Both the position numbers and the translations under genes were made by a program. A DNA stretch of 64,000 bases, from positions 1,057,033 to 1,121,032 of the forward strand of contig NZ_JAGIAV010000004.1 of NCBI RefSeq assembly GCF_017744675.1, in the 5' to 3' direction. The notes under the pieces were generated by a model, which saw nothing but the letters and a program-made list of their open reading frames with translations, had not been told where the DNA came from and did no database searches. The DNA comes from Flavobacterium sp. (lineage in GTDB: Bacteria; Bacteroidota; Bacteroidia; Flavobacteriales; Flavobacteriaceae). This document shows, one piece after another, positions 28,682-37,433 of the stretch. Every line of letters starts with the position of its first letter. Position 1 is the stretch's first letter.

Positions 28682-29569
28682 TTATTTTGAGGTAATTTTT
28701 TTTGACGGAGTACTGGTAATTTTTAGTAAATAAGTCCCTTCAGGAAGATCGCCAATATTGGCTGCATTTCTTCCCATTATTTTTTGACCTTGCGAATAAA
28801 CTTCTACTGTTTTTATCGTTCCATTAACATCGCCCGAAGCAATTATTGTTTCGTTTGATGGTTTTACTTTTTCAGGTTTAGCCTCTAAAGGATCCATAAC
28901 CAATAAATTAGACGCCTTTTCGCGGTCGTACAATTCTTTGACTTGATCTGGAGACAATGCCACATCATAAATTTTTAAATCGTCGATATCAGCATTAATT
29001 CCAACCACCGTGTTTATTTCACCCAATCTAAAAATGTTTCCAGTTGTAGATCGTGTCATTCCTTCTAGATATTTCAATAATTTACCATCGCGGTACAACT
29101 TTGAAGTGGCACCTTGATAGGTAATAGTATAATTGTACCAAGTATTCTTTTCGAGTGGCGTAGAGACAATAACATCATTAGAAGCGCCCCAAGCAGCCAA
29201 ACTCAAATCAGAGTTGGCAGAAGTGGTTGCTTGCTGCAATAAACCACAATATTGTGCATTAACCGCATTTCCGTAGCCCCAAATATAATTTGCTTGTGAA
29301 ACATCATTAAATTTCACCCAAATACTAATTGTTCTTGAGCTTTTTCCTTGAGGCAAATTATCTATTACAGCTTCTAGCGCTTTATTACTTAATCGTTGAG
29401 CTCCTTTTATTGCTCCTGCTCTGTCTACGACAAAATTATTGGCTCCAATAAATGAAGTAGTATTTGCAGTATTATTTAAAGTACCATTAAAGTTAAATTC
29501 CTGAATCGGTGTTTGTGCCTTTACATTCAAAAAACTTACAAACAAGACTGTCAGTAGTATTTTTTTCAT
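28682..29569 (-). CDS. Secreted LamG/concanavalin-like lectin domain protein (copy B)
   Basis: This is a 295-residue protein with a signal peptide (MKKILLTVLFVSFLNVKAQ), a paralogue of the 26312-27205 product over its whole length. The LamG-like domain at about 20-205 contains IQEFNFNGTLNNTANT, SIWVKFND, WYNYTITYQG, LYRDGKLL and ADIDDLKIYDVALSPDQV. The linker differs from copy A (Lys/Glu/Pro-rich, 215-250), which fits drift after duplication. The tail (VEVYSQGQKIMG to LPEGTYLLKI) again resembles the end of a T9SS type A sorting domain but is shorter than a full one. It is presumed secreted. Its own leader (CTACTATTATG) resembles that of copy A (CTACCACTATG), so the two may be co-regulated. 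Confidence 0.75.
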   Translation of the reverse strand: MKKILLTVLFVSFLNVKAQTPIQEFNFNGTLNNTANTTSFIGANNFVVDRAGAIKGAQRLSNKALEAVIDNLPQGKSSRTISIWVKFNDVSQANYIWGYGNAVNAQYCGLLQQATTSANSDLSLAAWGASNDVIVSTPLEKNTWYNYTITYQGATSKLYRDGKLLKYLEGMTRSTTGNIFRLGEINTVVGINADIDDLKIYDVALSPDQVKELYDREKASNLLVMDPLEAKPEKVKPSNETIIASGDVNGTIKTVEVYSQGQKIMGRNAANIGDLPEGTYLLKITSTPSKKITSK

Positions 29570-29868
29570 AATAGTAGATTTTAGGGATTAAAGAACTATA
29601 TCATTTTAATACCACTAAACTATATTATTAGTATATTGAGCTGAAATAATTCCGACAAATTACCTAAAAAATCGTTAAAACAACGTTTTTTATACATTTC
29701 ATCGGTAAAAAGAGCATTTTATAAAATTTACTAATTTCACAAAATCCTTGAATTAAAAATATTTAAATTCATAAATTCCTACGTATAAACACGGTATATC
29801 TAACAAAAGAACAAAACTTAACTTTTACCCAAAACACACTTTTACTTAGAAAAATTCGGCAAAAAAAA
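29570..29868. other. Intergenic region upstream of LamG copy B
   Basis: About 300 bp without a supportable gene. It must carry the promoter of the - strand LamG gene, but no good TAnnTTTG match was found. An open frame on the + strand beginning near 29889 runs antisense into the cysteine-synthase-like gene and is not credible. The rest is A+T-rich. Confidence 0.4.
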
Positions 29869-29897
29869 AAACTCCATTCGAAAAACGAATGGAGTTT
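29869..29897 (-). terminator. Perfect intrinsic terminator of the cysteine-synthase-like gene
   Basis: A 12-bp perfect stem AAACTCCATTCG/CGAATGGAGTTT closes a 5-base loop. On the - strand it is followed by an uninterrupted T-run (the A-run at 29861-29871). It lies just downstream of the stop at 29919. Confidence 0.9.
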
Positions 29898-29918
29898 ATA
29901 TATTTTGAAAAGCAGATA

Positions 29919-30959
29919 TTACTTTACGAATTCAATTTTTTGAGCTTCTTCTTCGTTAACACTATCAAAGAAACCTTGCTCGTTCATCCAGTCATCGCTG
30001 AATACTTTACTCATGTAACGAGAACCATGATCTGGGAAGATCGCAATAATATTACTGTCTTTTGTAAATTCTCCCTCTTCAGCATATTGTTTAATGGCTT
30101 GCATTACTGCTCCAGAAGTATATCCCACAAACAAACCTTCTTTTCTAGTAATCTCTCTTGCAGAGTGAGCACTTTCTTCGTCGGTTACTTTCATGAATTT
30201 ATCAATAATATCAAAATCTGTAGCTGACGGAATTAAGTTTTTACCAAGACCTTCTATACGATAAGGGTAAATTTCTTTGCTGTCAAATTCTTTTGTTTCG
30301 TGGTATTTTTTCAATACAGATCCAAAAGCATCAACTCCGAGGATTCTAATATTTGGATTTTTTTCTTTTAAGAATTTTGCCGTTCCAGAAATTGTTCCTC
30401 CTGTTCCGCTGCAAGCAACTAAGTGCGTAATTTGTCCTTTTGTTTGTTCCCAAATCTCTGGACCTGTAGTGTTGTAGTGAGCATCAATATTTAATTGATT
30501 GAAATATTGATTAATGTAGACTGATCCTTTTGTCTCTTCGTGCAAACGTTTTGCTACATTATAGTAAGATCTTTCATCATCTGCAGAAACGTGAGCCGGA
30601 CAGACATACACTTTGGCGCCCAAACTTCTCAACATGTCAATTTTATCTTTAGATGATTTTGAGCTTACCGCCAAAATACAATTGTAACCTTTAATAATGC
30701 TTACCATTGCTAAACTAAATCCTGTATTACCAGACGTAGTTTCGATAATGGTATCTCCCGGAGACAGAATTCCCTTTCTCTCAGCTTCTTCAATAATATA
30801 TAATGCTATTCTATCTTTTGAGGAATGACCTGGATTGAAAGCTTCTACCTTTGCGTAGAAATTTCCTTCTAACTCTTCGGTAATTTTATTTAGCTTAATA
30901 AGGGGGGTGTTTCCTATTAACTCTAAAACATTATTATAAGCAGTTATTTCTTCTTTCAT
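29919..30959 (-). CDS. PLP-dependent cysteine synthase family enzyme
   Basis: This is a fold-type II PLP enzyme of 346 residues. The pyridoxal lysine lies in the motif [12 protein letters not shown] (compare NPGGSVKDR in CysK/CBS). The substrate loop is TTSGNTG near residues 75-80, and the phosphate-binding loop is SGTGGTISG. Such enzymes replace the leaving group of O-acetylserine or serine with sulfide or homocysteine; which one applies here cannot be decided from sequence. The start is set at the ATG at 30959 ([20 protein letters not shown]). A -7 element at 31008-31015 would place transcription start near 31002, downstream of the alternative ATG at 31019. It follows the prolyl oligopeptidase gene on the same strand but has its own promoter and terminator. 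Confidence 0.85.
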   Translation of the reverse strand: MKEEITAYNNVLELIGNTPLIKLNKITEELEGNFYAKVEAFNPGHSSKDRIALYIIEEAERKGILSPGDTIIETTSGNTGFSLAMVSIIKGYNCILAVSSKSSKDKIDMLRSLGAKVYVCPAHVSADDERSYYNVAKRLHEETKGSVYINQYFNQLNIDAHYNTTGPEIWEQTKGQITHLVACSGTGGTISGTAKFLKEKNPNIRILGVDAFGSVLKKYHETKEFDSKEIYPYRIEGLGKNLIPSATDFDIIDKFMKVTDEESAHSAREITRKEGLFVGYTSGAVMQAIKQYAEEGEFTKDSNIIAIFPDHGSRYMSKVFSDDWMNEQGFFDSVNEEEAQKIEFVK

Positions 30960-31007
30960 AAAAAAATAGTTAATCAAAGGCCTTTTTAAATTAACCTTGA
31001 TAGGTTG

Positions 31008-31015
31008 CAAATTTA
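31008..31015 (-). promoter_or_regulatory. Promoter -7 element (TAAATTTG) of the cysteine-synthase-like gene
   Basis: It matches the Bacteroidota -7 consensus TAnnTTTG on the - strand, about 50 bp upstream of the ATG at 30959. It supports that start over the longer frame. No clear -33 TTTG was located. Confidence 0.55.
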
Positions 31016-31030
31016 ACAAAAAATTTCTAA

Positions 31031-33169
31031 TTAGCTTTTAATTTTTTCTAAATCTAATAAAAAACTAAATTCTTTTGCTAAGTCTTTTAAAGCCTCAAAA
31101 CGTCCCGAAGCCCCGCCATGACCTGCATCCATGTTGGTATCTAAAAACAAAAGCTTGTCATTTGTTTTCAAATCTCGCAATTTTGCAACCCACTTGGCTG
31201 GCTCCCAATATTGTACCTGCGAATCATGCAGACCCGTAGACACATACATATTTGGATATTCCTGCGCTTTTACGTTATCATAAGGTGAATACGACAACAT
31301 ATAATCGTAATACGTTTTATTATTTGGGTTACCCCATTCGTCATACTCTCCAGTTGTAAGCGGAATACTGTCATCCAGCATCGTGGTAATTACGTCTACA
31401 AAAGGCACCTGAGCGATGACGCCATTATACAATTCAGGAGCTTCATTTACGATTACTCCCATTAAAAGTCCGCCAGCAGATCCTCCTTCAGCATAAAGAT
31501 GCTCAGGAGAAGTATACTTTTGGTCTATTACAAATTTAGAGCAATCGATGAAATCTGTAAAGGTATTTTTCTTTTTTAACAGTTTTCCGTCCTCATACCA
31601 TTGTCTTCCTAAGTCCTCACCTCCTCTAATATGAGCAATCGCGTAAACAAATCCGCGGTCTAAGAGCGATAATCTGGTAGAAGAAAAATAAGTATCCATT
31701 GTAATTCCGTACGAACCATACGCATATAATAACAACGGATTTTTGCCATTTTTCTCCAATCCTTTTCGATAAACCATAGAAATAGGTACTTTTACCCCAT
31801 CTCTTGCTGTTGCCCAAACTCGTTCTTCTACATAATTGTTCTTATCAAATTTGCCGCCCAAAACCTCTTGCTCTTTTAAGATCTCTTTGGTTTTAGTCTT
31901 CATATTAAAATCAATTACAGAAGACGGCGTCGCCAATGATTGATAGCTATAACGCAAAATATCGGTATCAAAATCAACATTTGTTGTTGTATATGCATTG
32001 TACGTTTCACTGCCAAAAGGAAGATAATAATCTTCTTCAGCAGCATTCCAAGGCATGATTCTAATATGATTTAATCCGTTTGAGCGTTCTTCTACCACTA
32101 GATAGTTTCTAAAAATCTCGATATCTTCCAAAAGAACATCTTCTCTATGCGGAATAAGATCTACCCAGTTTTTCTTTCCAGTTTTATTTTCAGGCGTTTT
32201 CATTAATTTGAAATTAGTCGCCTTATCTTTATTTGTCAAGATATAAAATGAATCTTCGTAGTGAGAAATACTGTATTCTAATCCGCGAACACGTGGCTGA
32301 AAAATAGTAAATTCTCCATCTGGATTATTAGAATTCAAAATTCTATATTCGGTTGTCAAAGTACTTCCAGAACCAATAACAATATACTTTTTTGATTTTT
32401 CTTTGCTGATTGATACATTAAAAGTATCATCGACCTCATCAAAAACCAAAACATCATTTTCAGATGCTGTATTTAATTTATGTCTAAAAACTTTATCTGC
32501 TCTTAAGGTTACCTGATCTTGTCTTACATAAAAAATAGTGCTGTTATCGTTTGCCCAAACAGAAGCTCCAGTAACATTTTCGATTTTATCTGCCAAGATT
32601 TCTCCTGTTTCTAAGTTTTTAATCTGGATAGTGTAAATTCTTCTTCCCACAATATCCACTCCGAAACTCGCAAATTTATTGTCCGGACTAATGCTTAAAC
32701 CTCCTAATTTGAAATAAGCATGTCCTTTTGCCATTTCGTTACAGTTAAAAAGAATTTCTTCATCTGCAGAAAGGCTTCCTTTTTTTCTAGCAAAAATGGG
32801 ATAATCCTGACCTGTTTCGAAACGAGTGATATAAAAATATCCATTATAGAAATACGGAACCGAAGAATCATCTTCTTTTATTCTTCCTTTCATTTCTTCA
32901 AACAGACTATCTTTTAATTTTTGGGTATGAGAAGTCATGCTTTCGTAATAAGCATTCTCCTGATTTAGGTAATCAATTACCTCTGGATTTTCTCTGTCAT
33001 TAAGCCAGAAATAGTTGTCTATCCTAGTTTCTTTATGTTTTTTTAATGTTTTTGGTATTATTTTAGCCTTTGGGGCCGATATATCATTTTGCATTGATTG
33101 AGCATTAATTTTTAAATATGAAGATGCAAAAATAGCACAAACCCAACAGAACAAAATTAATTTTTTCAT
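31031..33169 (-). CDS. Prolyl oligopeptidase family serine peptidase (S9A, PtrB-like)
   Basis: This is a 712-residue peptidase. The start is set at the ATG at 33169 because the protein then opens with a signal peptide ([24 protein letters not shown]); the ATG at 33190 only adds seven residues before it. The N-terminal cap contains the oligopeptidase B signature [19 protein letters not shown] beta-propeller fills about 90-430 and the alpha/beta-hydrolase domain the rest. The nucleophile is S564 in GGSAGG, with a late histidine in [10 protein letters not shown] and an aspartate expected shortly before it. It cleaves short peptides after proline or basic residues and is here likely periplasmic. 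It is transcribed divergently from the YbaB gene across about 70 bp. Confidence 0.88.
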   Translation of the reverse strand: MKKLILFCWVCAIFASSYLKINAQSMQNDISAPKAKIIPKTLKKHKETRIDNYFWLNDRENPEVIDYLNQENAYYESMTSHTQKLKDSLFEEMKGRIKEDDSSVPYFYNGYFYITRFETGQDYPIFARKKGSLSADEEILFNCNEMAKGHAYFKLGGLSISPDNKFASFGVDIVGRRIYTIQIKNLETGEILADKIENVTGASVWANDNSTIFYVRQDQVTLRADKVFRHKLNTASENDVLVFDEVDDTFNVSISKEKSKKYIVIGSGSTLTTEYRILNSNNPDGEFTIFQPRVRGLEYSISHYEDSFYILTNKDKATNFKLMKTPENKTGKKNWVDLIPHREDVLLEDIEIFRNYLVVEERSNGLNHIRIMPWNAAEEDYYLPFGSETYNAYTTTNVDFDTDILRYSYQSLATPSSVIDFNMKTKTKEILKEQEVLGGKFDKNNYVEERVWATARDGVKVPISMVYRKGLEKNGKNPLLLYAYGSYGITMDTYFSSTRLSLLDRGFVYAIAHIRGGEDLGRQWYEDGKLLKKKNTFTDFIDCSKFVIDQKYTSPEHLYAEGGSAGGLLMGVIVNEAPELYNGVIAQVPFVDVITTMLDDSIPLTTGEYDEWGNPNNKTYYDYMLSYSPYDNVKAQEYPNMYVSTGLHDSQVQYWEPAKWVAKLRDLKTNDKLLFLDTNMDAGHGGASGRFEALKDLAKEFSFLLDLEKIKS

Positions 33170-33180
33170 AAAATATTCTA

Positions 33181-33210
33181 TTGAATTCACATAGCAATAT
33201 ACTAATTTTG
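33181..33210 (+). promoter_or_regulatory. Promoter of ybaB (TTG-N19-TAATTTTG)
   Basis: A TTG at 33181-33183 and a TAnnTTTG element at 33203-33210 are separated by 19 bp, the spacing expected for the primary sigma factor of Bacteroidota. It lies about 30 bp upstream of the YbaB start. Confidence 0.65.
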
Positions 33211-33238
33211 TCTGAAATAATTTAAAAAATCAACAAAA

Positions 33239-33559
33239 ATGGATTTAATGGGAATGATGGGTAAACTTAAAGAAACCCAACAAAAAATTGAAGATACAAA
33301 AAAGCGTTTAGATACTGTTTTGATTGATGAACAAAGCGCTGACGGATTATTAAAAGTTACAATTACAGCGAGCCGAAAAATAAAATCAGTTTCTGTAGAT
33401 GATTCTTTATTAGAAGACAAAGAACAATTAGAAGATTACTTAATTGTAACGTTAAATAAAGCAATCGAAAAGGCTACAAATGTAAACGAAAGAGAATTAG
33501 ATGCTGTAGCAAGAATGGATATGCCTTCTATTCCTGGAATGGACAACTTATTTAAATAA
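33239..33559 (+). CDS. ybaB: YbaB/EbfC family nucleoid-associated protein
   Basis: This 106-residue protein is of the usual length for the family. It has an N-terminal long helix ([21 protein letters not shown]), a central beta hairpin ([19 protein letters not shown]) and a C-terminal helix ([26 protein letters not shown]). Family members are dimeric DNA-binding proteins that coat the nucleoid. In many bacteria the gene sits by dnaX and recR, but not here. It is a single gene with its own promoter (33181-33210), and an inverted repeat that could act as a terminator follows. A short ORF on the opposite strand is a shadow. Confidence 0.9.
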   Translation: MDLMGMMGKLKETQQKIEDTKKRLDTVLIDEQSADGLLKVTITASRKIKSVSVDDSLLEDKEQLEDYLIVTLNKAIEKATNVNERELDAVARMDMPSIPGMDNLFK

Positions 33560-33560
33560 A

Positions 33561-33622
33561 AAGTTTCAAGTTTTAAGTTTCAGGTTTCAAGTTATCTAAC
33601 GAACCTGAAACTTGAAACAAAT
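33561..33622. repeat. Intergenic TTTCAAGTTTCAGG-type repeat with inverted arms
   Basis: Copies of TTTCAAG/CTTGAAAC and TTTCAGG/CCTGAAA fill the gap between the convergent ybaB and threonine aldolase genes. Arms AAGTTTCAGGTT (33575-33586) and AACCTGAAACTT (33602-33613) pair perfectly around a 15-base loop. A related array lies at 35956-35990. This is probably a small interspersed repeat that may also terminate transcription. Confidence 0.7.
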
Positions 33623-33640
33623 TAAACCTGAAACAAATCT

Positions 33641-34660
33641 TTAGAATTTCGAAAGCGTCTCCAGCACATAAGTATGCATTACTTCTTTATAGTCTAAATG
33701 CGTTACAATGCGAAGTTTATTATGCCCTAAAGAGCTTATTAATATATTTTTCTGTTTTAATTTCTCGATTAGCAATTGATCGCTGTAACCTTCTGCAAGC
33801 GAAAAAATCAATATATTGGTTTCCACAGGTTCGATAGATGCAATCCACGGTTTTGTGCTTAAGATTTTGGCAATTTCTTTTGCTCTTCGGTGATCTTCTG
33901 CCAGTCTTTCGATATTATGAGCCAAAGCATACAATCCCGCCGCAGCTAAATATCCAACTTGACGCATTCCCCCACCCAATATCTTTCTGATTCTCAACGC
34001 TCTGTGAATATCAGCTTTACTTCCAAGCAGTACAGAACCAATTGGAGCACCTAATCCTTTAGACAAACAAACCGAAATAGTATCGAAAATAGCTCCAAAT
34101 TCTCTAGGATTCTGTCTTTTAGCCACTAATGCATTCCATATTCTAGCGCCATCTAAATGGAACTTCAAATTATGAGCATCGCAGACTTTTTTTATTTCTT
34201 TTAAATCTTCTAATTCATAACATGCTCCGCCCCCTTTGTTTGTGGTATTTTCTACACAAACCAAACTTGTAAGCGGACTATGGTAAAATTCAGGATCATT
34301 TATCGCCGCTTTTACTTGTGCAGCCGTTATCATACCACGATTTCCATCTAATAAACAGCAAGAAACCCCACTATTAAAAGAAACTCCTCCTCCTTCATAA
34401 TGGTAAACGTGGGCGTATTTATCAGCAATTAATTGCTCTCCAGGCTGCGTATGCAGTTTAATTGCAGTCTGGTTTGCCATAGTTCCAGACGGAAAAAAAA
34501 GACCAGCTTCCATACCAAAAAACTCTGCTGTTCTGTTTTCTAATTCAATCACCGTTGGGTCCTGTTTGTATACATCATCGCCGACATGAGCGTTAAACAT
34601 ATACTGAAGCATCTCATAAGTAGGCTTTGTTATGGTATCGCTGATTAAATTTATTTCCAT
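33641..34660 (-). CDS. ltaE: Low-specificity L-threonine aldolase
   Basis: This 339-residue PLP enzyme of fold type I is close to the family's usual length. Recognisable segments are NLISDTITKPT at the N-terminus, GDDVYKQDPTV, FFPSGTMANQTA, the histidine in YHYEGGG, NTTNKGGGACY, FHLDGARIWNA with the PLP-contacting Asp/Arg, and SVCLSKGLGAPIGS with the Schiff-base lysine. It cleaves L-threonine or L-allo-threonine to glycine and acetaldehyde in the cytoplasm. A TAATTTTG element at 34691-34698 gives a short leader. The gene is divergent from prfB and convergent with ybaB. Confidence 0.9.
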   Translation of the reverse strand: MEINLISDTITKPTYEMLQYMFNAHVGDDVYKQDPTVIELENRTAEFFGMEAGLFFPSGTMANQTAIKLHTQPGEQLIADKYAHVYHYEGGGVSFNSGVSCCLLDGNRGMITAAQVKAAINDPEFYHSPLTSLVCVENTTNKGGGACYELEDLKEIKKVCDAHNLKFHLDGARIWNALVAKRQNPREFGAIFDTISVCLSKGLGAPIGSVLLGSKADIHRALRIRKILGGGMRQVGYLAAAGLYALAHNIERLAEDHRRAKEIAKILSTKPWIASIEPVETNILIFSLAEGYSDQLLIEKLKQKNILISSLGHNKLRIVTHLDYKEVMHTYVLETLSKF

Positions 34661-34690
34661 ATTCTAAAAACTATATCTTATTTTTGTATG

Positions 34691-34698
34691 CAAAATTA
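34691..34698 (-). promoter_or_regulatory. Promoter -7 element (TAATTTTG) of threonine aldolase
   Basis: It matches TAnnTTTG on the - strand about 31 bp upstream of the ATG, so the leader is very short. No clear -33 motif was identified. Confidence 0.55.
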
Positions 34699-34811
34699 CG
34701 TATTACTTATAGTTATTCTCAGCAAGTTTTGGTAAAATTTAACTCGCTCGTTTCTATAGACCAAATTAACGTAATAATTCTAAAAAACATATAAAACCTA
34801 GTAATTAATTT

Positions 34812-35910
34812 ATGACAACAGCCGAACAAGTAAAAGGTATTGTGGAGCGCCTTGGTGCGTTGAGGAGGTATCTTTGACGTTGATGCCAAGCTAATCGAAA
34901 TTGCAAACGAAGAAGAAAAAACTTTTGCACCTGATTTTTGGAACAATCCAAAAGAGGCAGAAATTCTCGTAAAAAATCTTCGAAACAAGAAAAAATGGAT
35001 TGAAGATTATGACAAAGCAGTATCACTCACAGAAGAATTACAGCTCGCTTATGATTTTTACAAAGAAGGCGAACTTTCTGTAGATGAATTGGATGAACAA
35101 TACAATGCCGCGCAAGCACATATTGAAAACATCGAATTCAAAAATATGCTTTCTGATGAAGGCGACAGTTTAAGCGCCGTAGTTCAGATTACTGCTGGAG
35201 CTGGAGGAACGGAAAGCTGTGATTGGGCAGGAATGCTTATGCGTATGTATATGATGTGGGGAGAAAGTTATGGTTACAAAATCAAAGAACTTAACTTTCA
35301 AGAAGGCGATGTTGCTGGAATTAAAACCGTAACTTTAGAGTTCGAAGGAGATTATTCTTTCGGATATTTAAAGGGAGAAAATGGTGTTCACCGTTTGGTT
35401 CGTATTTCACCATTTGACAGTAATGCAAAACGCCATACTTCTTTCGTATCAGTTTACGTTTATCCATTAGTTGATGATAGTATCGAAATCGACATTAACC
35501 CTGCCGATATCGAAATTACAACTTCTCGTTCGAGTGGTGCTGGTGGACAGAACGTAAATAAAGTGGAAACTAAAGTACAATTGGTTCACAAGCCTACTGG
35601 AATTCAGATTCAATGTTCTGAAACTCGTTCTCAGCAAGATAACAGACAGCGTGCTATGCAAATGCTTCGTTCTCAGTTATACGAAATTGAGTTAAAGAAA
35701 CAGCAAGCGCAACGTGCCGACATCGAAGCTGGAAAAATGAAAATCGAATGGGGTTCGCAGATTCGTAATTATGTAATGCAACCTTACAAATTGGTAAAAG
35801 ACGTTCGTACAGGTTACGAAACCAGCGATGTTGACGGCGTAATGAACGGAAATATCGATCCTTTCCTTAAAGCCTATCTGATGATGATGGGACAAAAAGA
35901 GGAAGAATAA
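34812..35910 (+). CDS. prfB: Peptide chain release factor 2, with programmed +1 frameshift
   Basis: RF2 recognises UGA and UAA and releases the finished peptide. The gene is in two frames. ATG 34812 gives 21 codons ([21 protein letters not shown]) ending at an in-frame TGA at 34875-34877. A +1 shift at CTT (34872-34874) resumes at GAC 34876 ([13 protein letters not shown]) and runs to the stop at 35910. The joined protein has 365 residues, the normal RF2 length. It carries the RF2 anticodon-like tripeptide S199-P200-F201 and the catalytic GGQ at 244-246. The shift site is preceded by AGGAGG at 34863-34868, three bases before CTT, as in the classical autoregulated prfB of E. coli. The large in-frame ORF starting at ATG 35089 is only the second-frame part. 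Confidence 0.95.
34863..34878 (+). promoter_or_regulatory. prfB recoding site: AGGAGG-TAT-CTT-TGA-C
   Basis: The SD-like AGGAGG, the slippery CTT codon, and the poor-context stop TGA followed by C match the conserved RF2 autoregulatory frameshift signal. Low RF2 makes the ribosome pause at TGA and slip +1, restoring RF2 synthesis. Confidence 0.95.
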
Positions 35911-35955
35911 TCAGTATTCAGATTAATAGTGTTCAGTGCAGTTTGCAGTCGCAGT

Positions 35956-35990
35956 AACTTGAAACTTGAAACCTGAAACTTGAAACAAAA
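35956..35990. repeat. Intergenic CTTGAAACCTGAAAC-type repeat
   Basis: Tandem CTTGAAAC, CTTGAAACCTGAAAC and CTTGAAAC units lie between prfB and msrB. It is preceded by a CAGTATTCAG / GTTCAGTGCAG stretch that looks like another low-complexity interspersed repeat. It is the same family as 33561-33622. Confidence 0.65.
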
Positions 35991-36002
35991 AAACAAACAG
36001 TT

Positions 36003-36449
36003 ATGATAAAATGGGCAGATGTAATTCATTTTACAAATAAAGGAAATCCAACTCCCGACAAAAGAGTGGAGAAAACGGAGGAAGAATGGAAACAGCTTCT
36101 AACTCCAGAAGAATTTCAGGTAACACGTTTAAAAGGAACTGAAAGATCTTTTAGCTCAGAAATGTGCAGTTTATTTGAGCCGGGAATTTACGAATGTAAA
36201 TGCTGTGGCACTTTATTGTTTGATGCAAGCGAAAAGTTCGAATCTGGAACGGGATGGCCATCTTTTACCCAACCTGTAAAAGAAAATGCCGTTGGCTATC
36301 ATGCCGACAGATCTCACGGAATGATTCGTGTTGAAGTAACTTGTAATGTTTGCGATTCTCATTTAGGACATATTTTTCCTGATGGTCCTCCGCCAAGCGG
36401 TTTGCGTTATTGCATTAACGCCCTTTCCTTGACTAAAGTAAAAGAATAG
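36003..36449 (+). CDS. msrB: Peptide-methionine (R)-S-oxide reductase
   Basis: MsrB reduces the R-epimer of methionine sulfoxide in oxidised proteins, with thioredoxin as reductant. The 148-residue protein has no clear signal peptide, so it is likely cytoplasmic. Visible are the two zinc CxxC pairs (CKCCG near 61-64 and CNVCDSHLGH near 118-121), GTGWPSF, and the catalytic cysteine in RYCINAL. The start at 36003 follows a run of A residues and gives the expected N-terminus for the family. A strong terminator follows. Confidence 0.92.
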   Translation: MIKWADVIHFTNKGNPTPDKRVEKTEEEWKQLLTPEEFQVTRLKGTERSFSSEMCSLFEPGIYECKCCGTLLFDASEKFESGTGWPSFTQPVKENAVGYHADRSHGMIRVEVTCNVCDSHLGHIFPDGPPPSGLRYCINALSLTKVKE

Positions 36450-36466
36450 TTTCAAATTATACTAAA

Positions 36467-36496
36467 AAAAACCAGAAGTTCATTCTTCTGGTTTTT
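36467..36496 (+). terminator. Intrinsic terminator of msrB
   Basis: AAAAACCAGAAG pairs with CTTCTGGTTTTT around a 6-base loop (TTCATT), followed by GTTTTTTAT. It lies 18 bp after the stop. Confidence 0.88.
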
Positions 36497-36594
36497 GTTT
36501 TTTATAAAGCTTCGCATTCAAAGCCAATTGCTTCTATTGGAAAGTTACTTTTTCGATGATACCTCTTTACATTCCAATTCTAAAACCATAATTG

Positions 36595-36903
36595 TCAATT
36601 ACTGATTTTACTTAAAATTTTAGAGTCAATGTAAAAAGTGCCAAACGGAATTACACAAGCCAACAGCACTTTCCAAGTGGTATCTTTAAATTTCCACTTT
36701 TGCTCTACCCCAACACTCAAAGTATTGAAAATAAAAAGTAAGAATAACGCGCCATGAATAGTTCCAACTGGCCGTGTTAAAAATGGTATTTCAAAAATAT
36801 ACTTAAGAGGCATTGCTATAAAAAACAAAATCAAAAGTGATGTTCCTTCTAAAAAGCCAATAATTCGTAAACGTCCTATGCTGGACTGAAGTAAATTTTT
36901 CAT
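36595..36903 (-). CDS. DUF3817-type small integral membrane protein
   Basis: This is a 102-residue protein with three hydrophobic segments (near 12-30, 42-62 and 77-95). The sequence FLEGTSLLILFFIAMPLKY with a following TRPVGTIHGALFLLFIF matches the DUF3817 pattern, including the GxxHGxLF motif. The ATG at 36903 is chosen because it lies 2 bp after the upstream gene's stop. The longer frame from 36990 overlaps that gene and adds residues unlike the family. It is the second gene of a pair probably controlled by the TetR repressor encoded just upstream. Function of the family is unknown. Confidence 0.75.
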   Translation of the reverse strand: MKNLLQSSIGRLRIIGFLEGTSLLILFFIAMPLKYIFEIPFLTRPVGTIHGALFLLFIFNTLSVGVEQKWKFKDTTWKVLLACVIPFGTFYIDSKILSKISN

Positions 36904-36905
36904 AA

Positions 36906-37364
36906 TTATCTTAAATAAGGTCGGTTGGAAAGAGGTGAAAATGGCCACGGAATGGCTATAAAAATGATAATCAAAGCAATTGAAAACCAAACTAACATAG
37001 TTTTAAATTTTTGCTCATCAGAAAGCTTTCTTTTTGCTAAAGCAGAACCAATTGTAATAAAAACAACTGCTACCAACATTAAAACAATATGAATTAGCCC
37101 GAAGAAAACGGTGTCTTTATTCTGAAATCCTTCTTTAAAATTTCTCCAGAAATATTTCACAATCGGACTTTGAACATAAACCAATATCCCAAAAAGAAGC
37201 TGAATATGTGCAATAGTTGCCGTCCAGTGTCGGATGAGATTAGCTTTCCCAGTAAAAGGAAGCTTATAAGAATATCCTTTGTAAGCAATGTAAATCGAAT
37301 AGATTAAGCTCGCCAATACAAACCACCTCATAAAGGAGTGGCAAATTAAAATAGATTGCTGCAT
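36906..37364 (-). CDS. Four-helix membrane protein of a cytochrome-b-like family
   Basis: This is a 152-residue protein with four membrane segments and histidines in or near the helices (ICHSFMRWFVLASLIYSIYI, HWTATIAHIQLLFGILVY, GLIHIVLMLVAVVFI, WFSIALIIIFIAIPW). The pattern of a first-helix H-S-x-x-R-W and a second H-x-Q-L-L resembles small Bacteroidota membrane proteins annotated as cytochrome b-like. Haem binding is not shown here. The ATG at 37364 is chosen over 37388 because a -7 element at 37386-37393 puts the transcript start near 37380. A TetR-type operator lies directly upstream. Confidence 0.6.
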   Translation of the reverse strand: MQQSILICHSFMRWFVLASLIYSIYIAYKGYSYKLPFTGKANLIRHWTATIAHIQLLFGILVYVQSPIVKYFWRNFKEGFQNKDTVFFGLIHIVLMLVAVVFITIGSALAKRKLSDEQKFKTMLVWFSIALIIIFIAIPWPFSPLSNRPYLR

Positions 37365-37385
37365 TGTTTTTTGATTTTGACAATG

Positions 37386-37420
37386 CAAATGTATCTAAAA
37401 AACATACTAATTGGTATGTT
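37386..37420 (-). promoter_or_regulatory. Promoter with TetR-type operator upstream of membrane gene pair
   Basis: TACATTTG (37386-37393, - strand) matches TAnnTTTG. Immediately upstream is the near-perfect palindrome AACATACTAATTGGTATGTT (37401-37420), one mismatched pair, in the -10/-35 spacer region where a repressor would block polymerase. Its core matches the palindrome in front of the tetR-like gene. Confidence 0.7.
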
Positions 37421-37433
37421 TTTCGTTTTATTT

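Noticed and set aside
29889..30227. 112-residue + strand ORF opposite the cysteine-synthase-like gene
   Set aside because: It is antisense to a clear enzyme gene, has no homology-like features, and its start lies within the terminator.
34875..34877. In-frame TGA in prfB as a pseudogene-making stop or sequencing error
   Set aside because: It is the conserved programmed frameshift site, with AGGAGG, CTT and TGA-C in the correct arrangement, and the two frames join to a normal 365-residue RF2.
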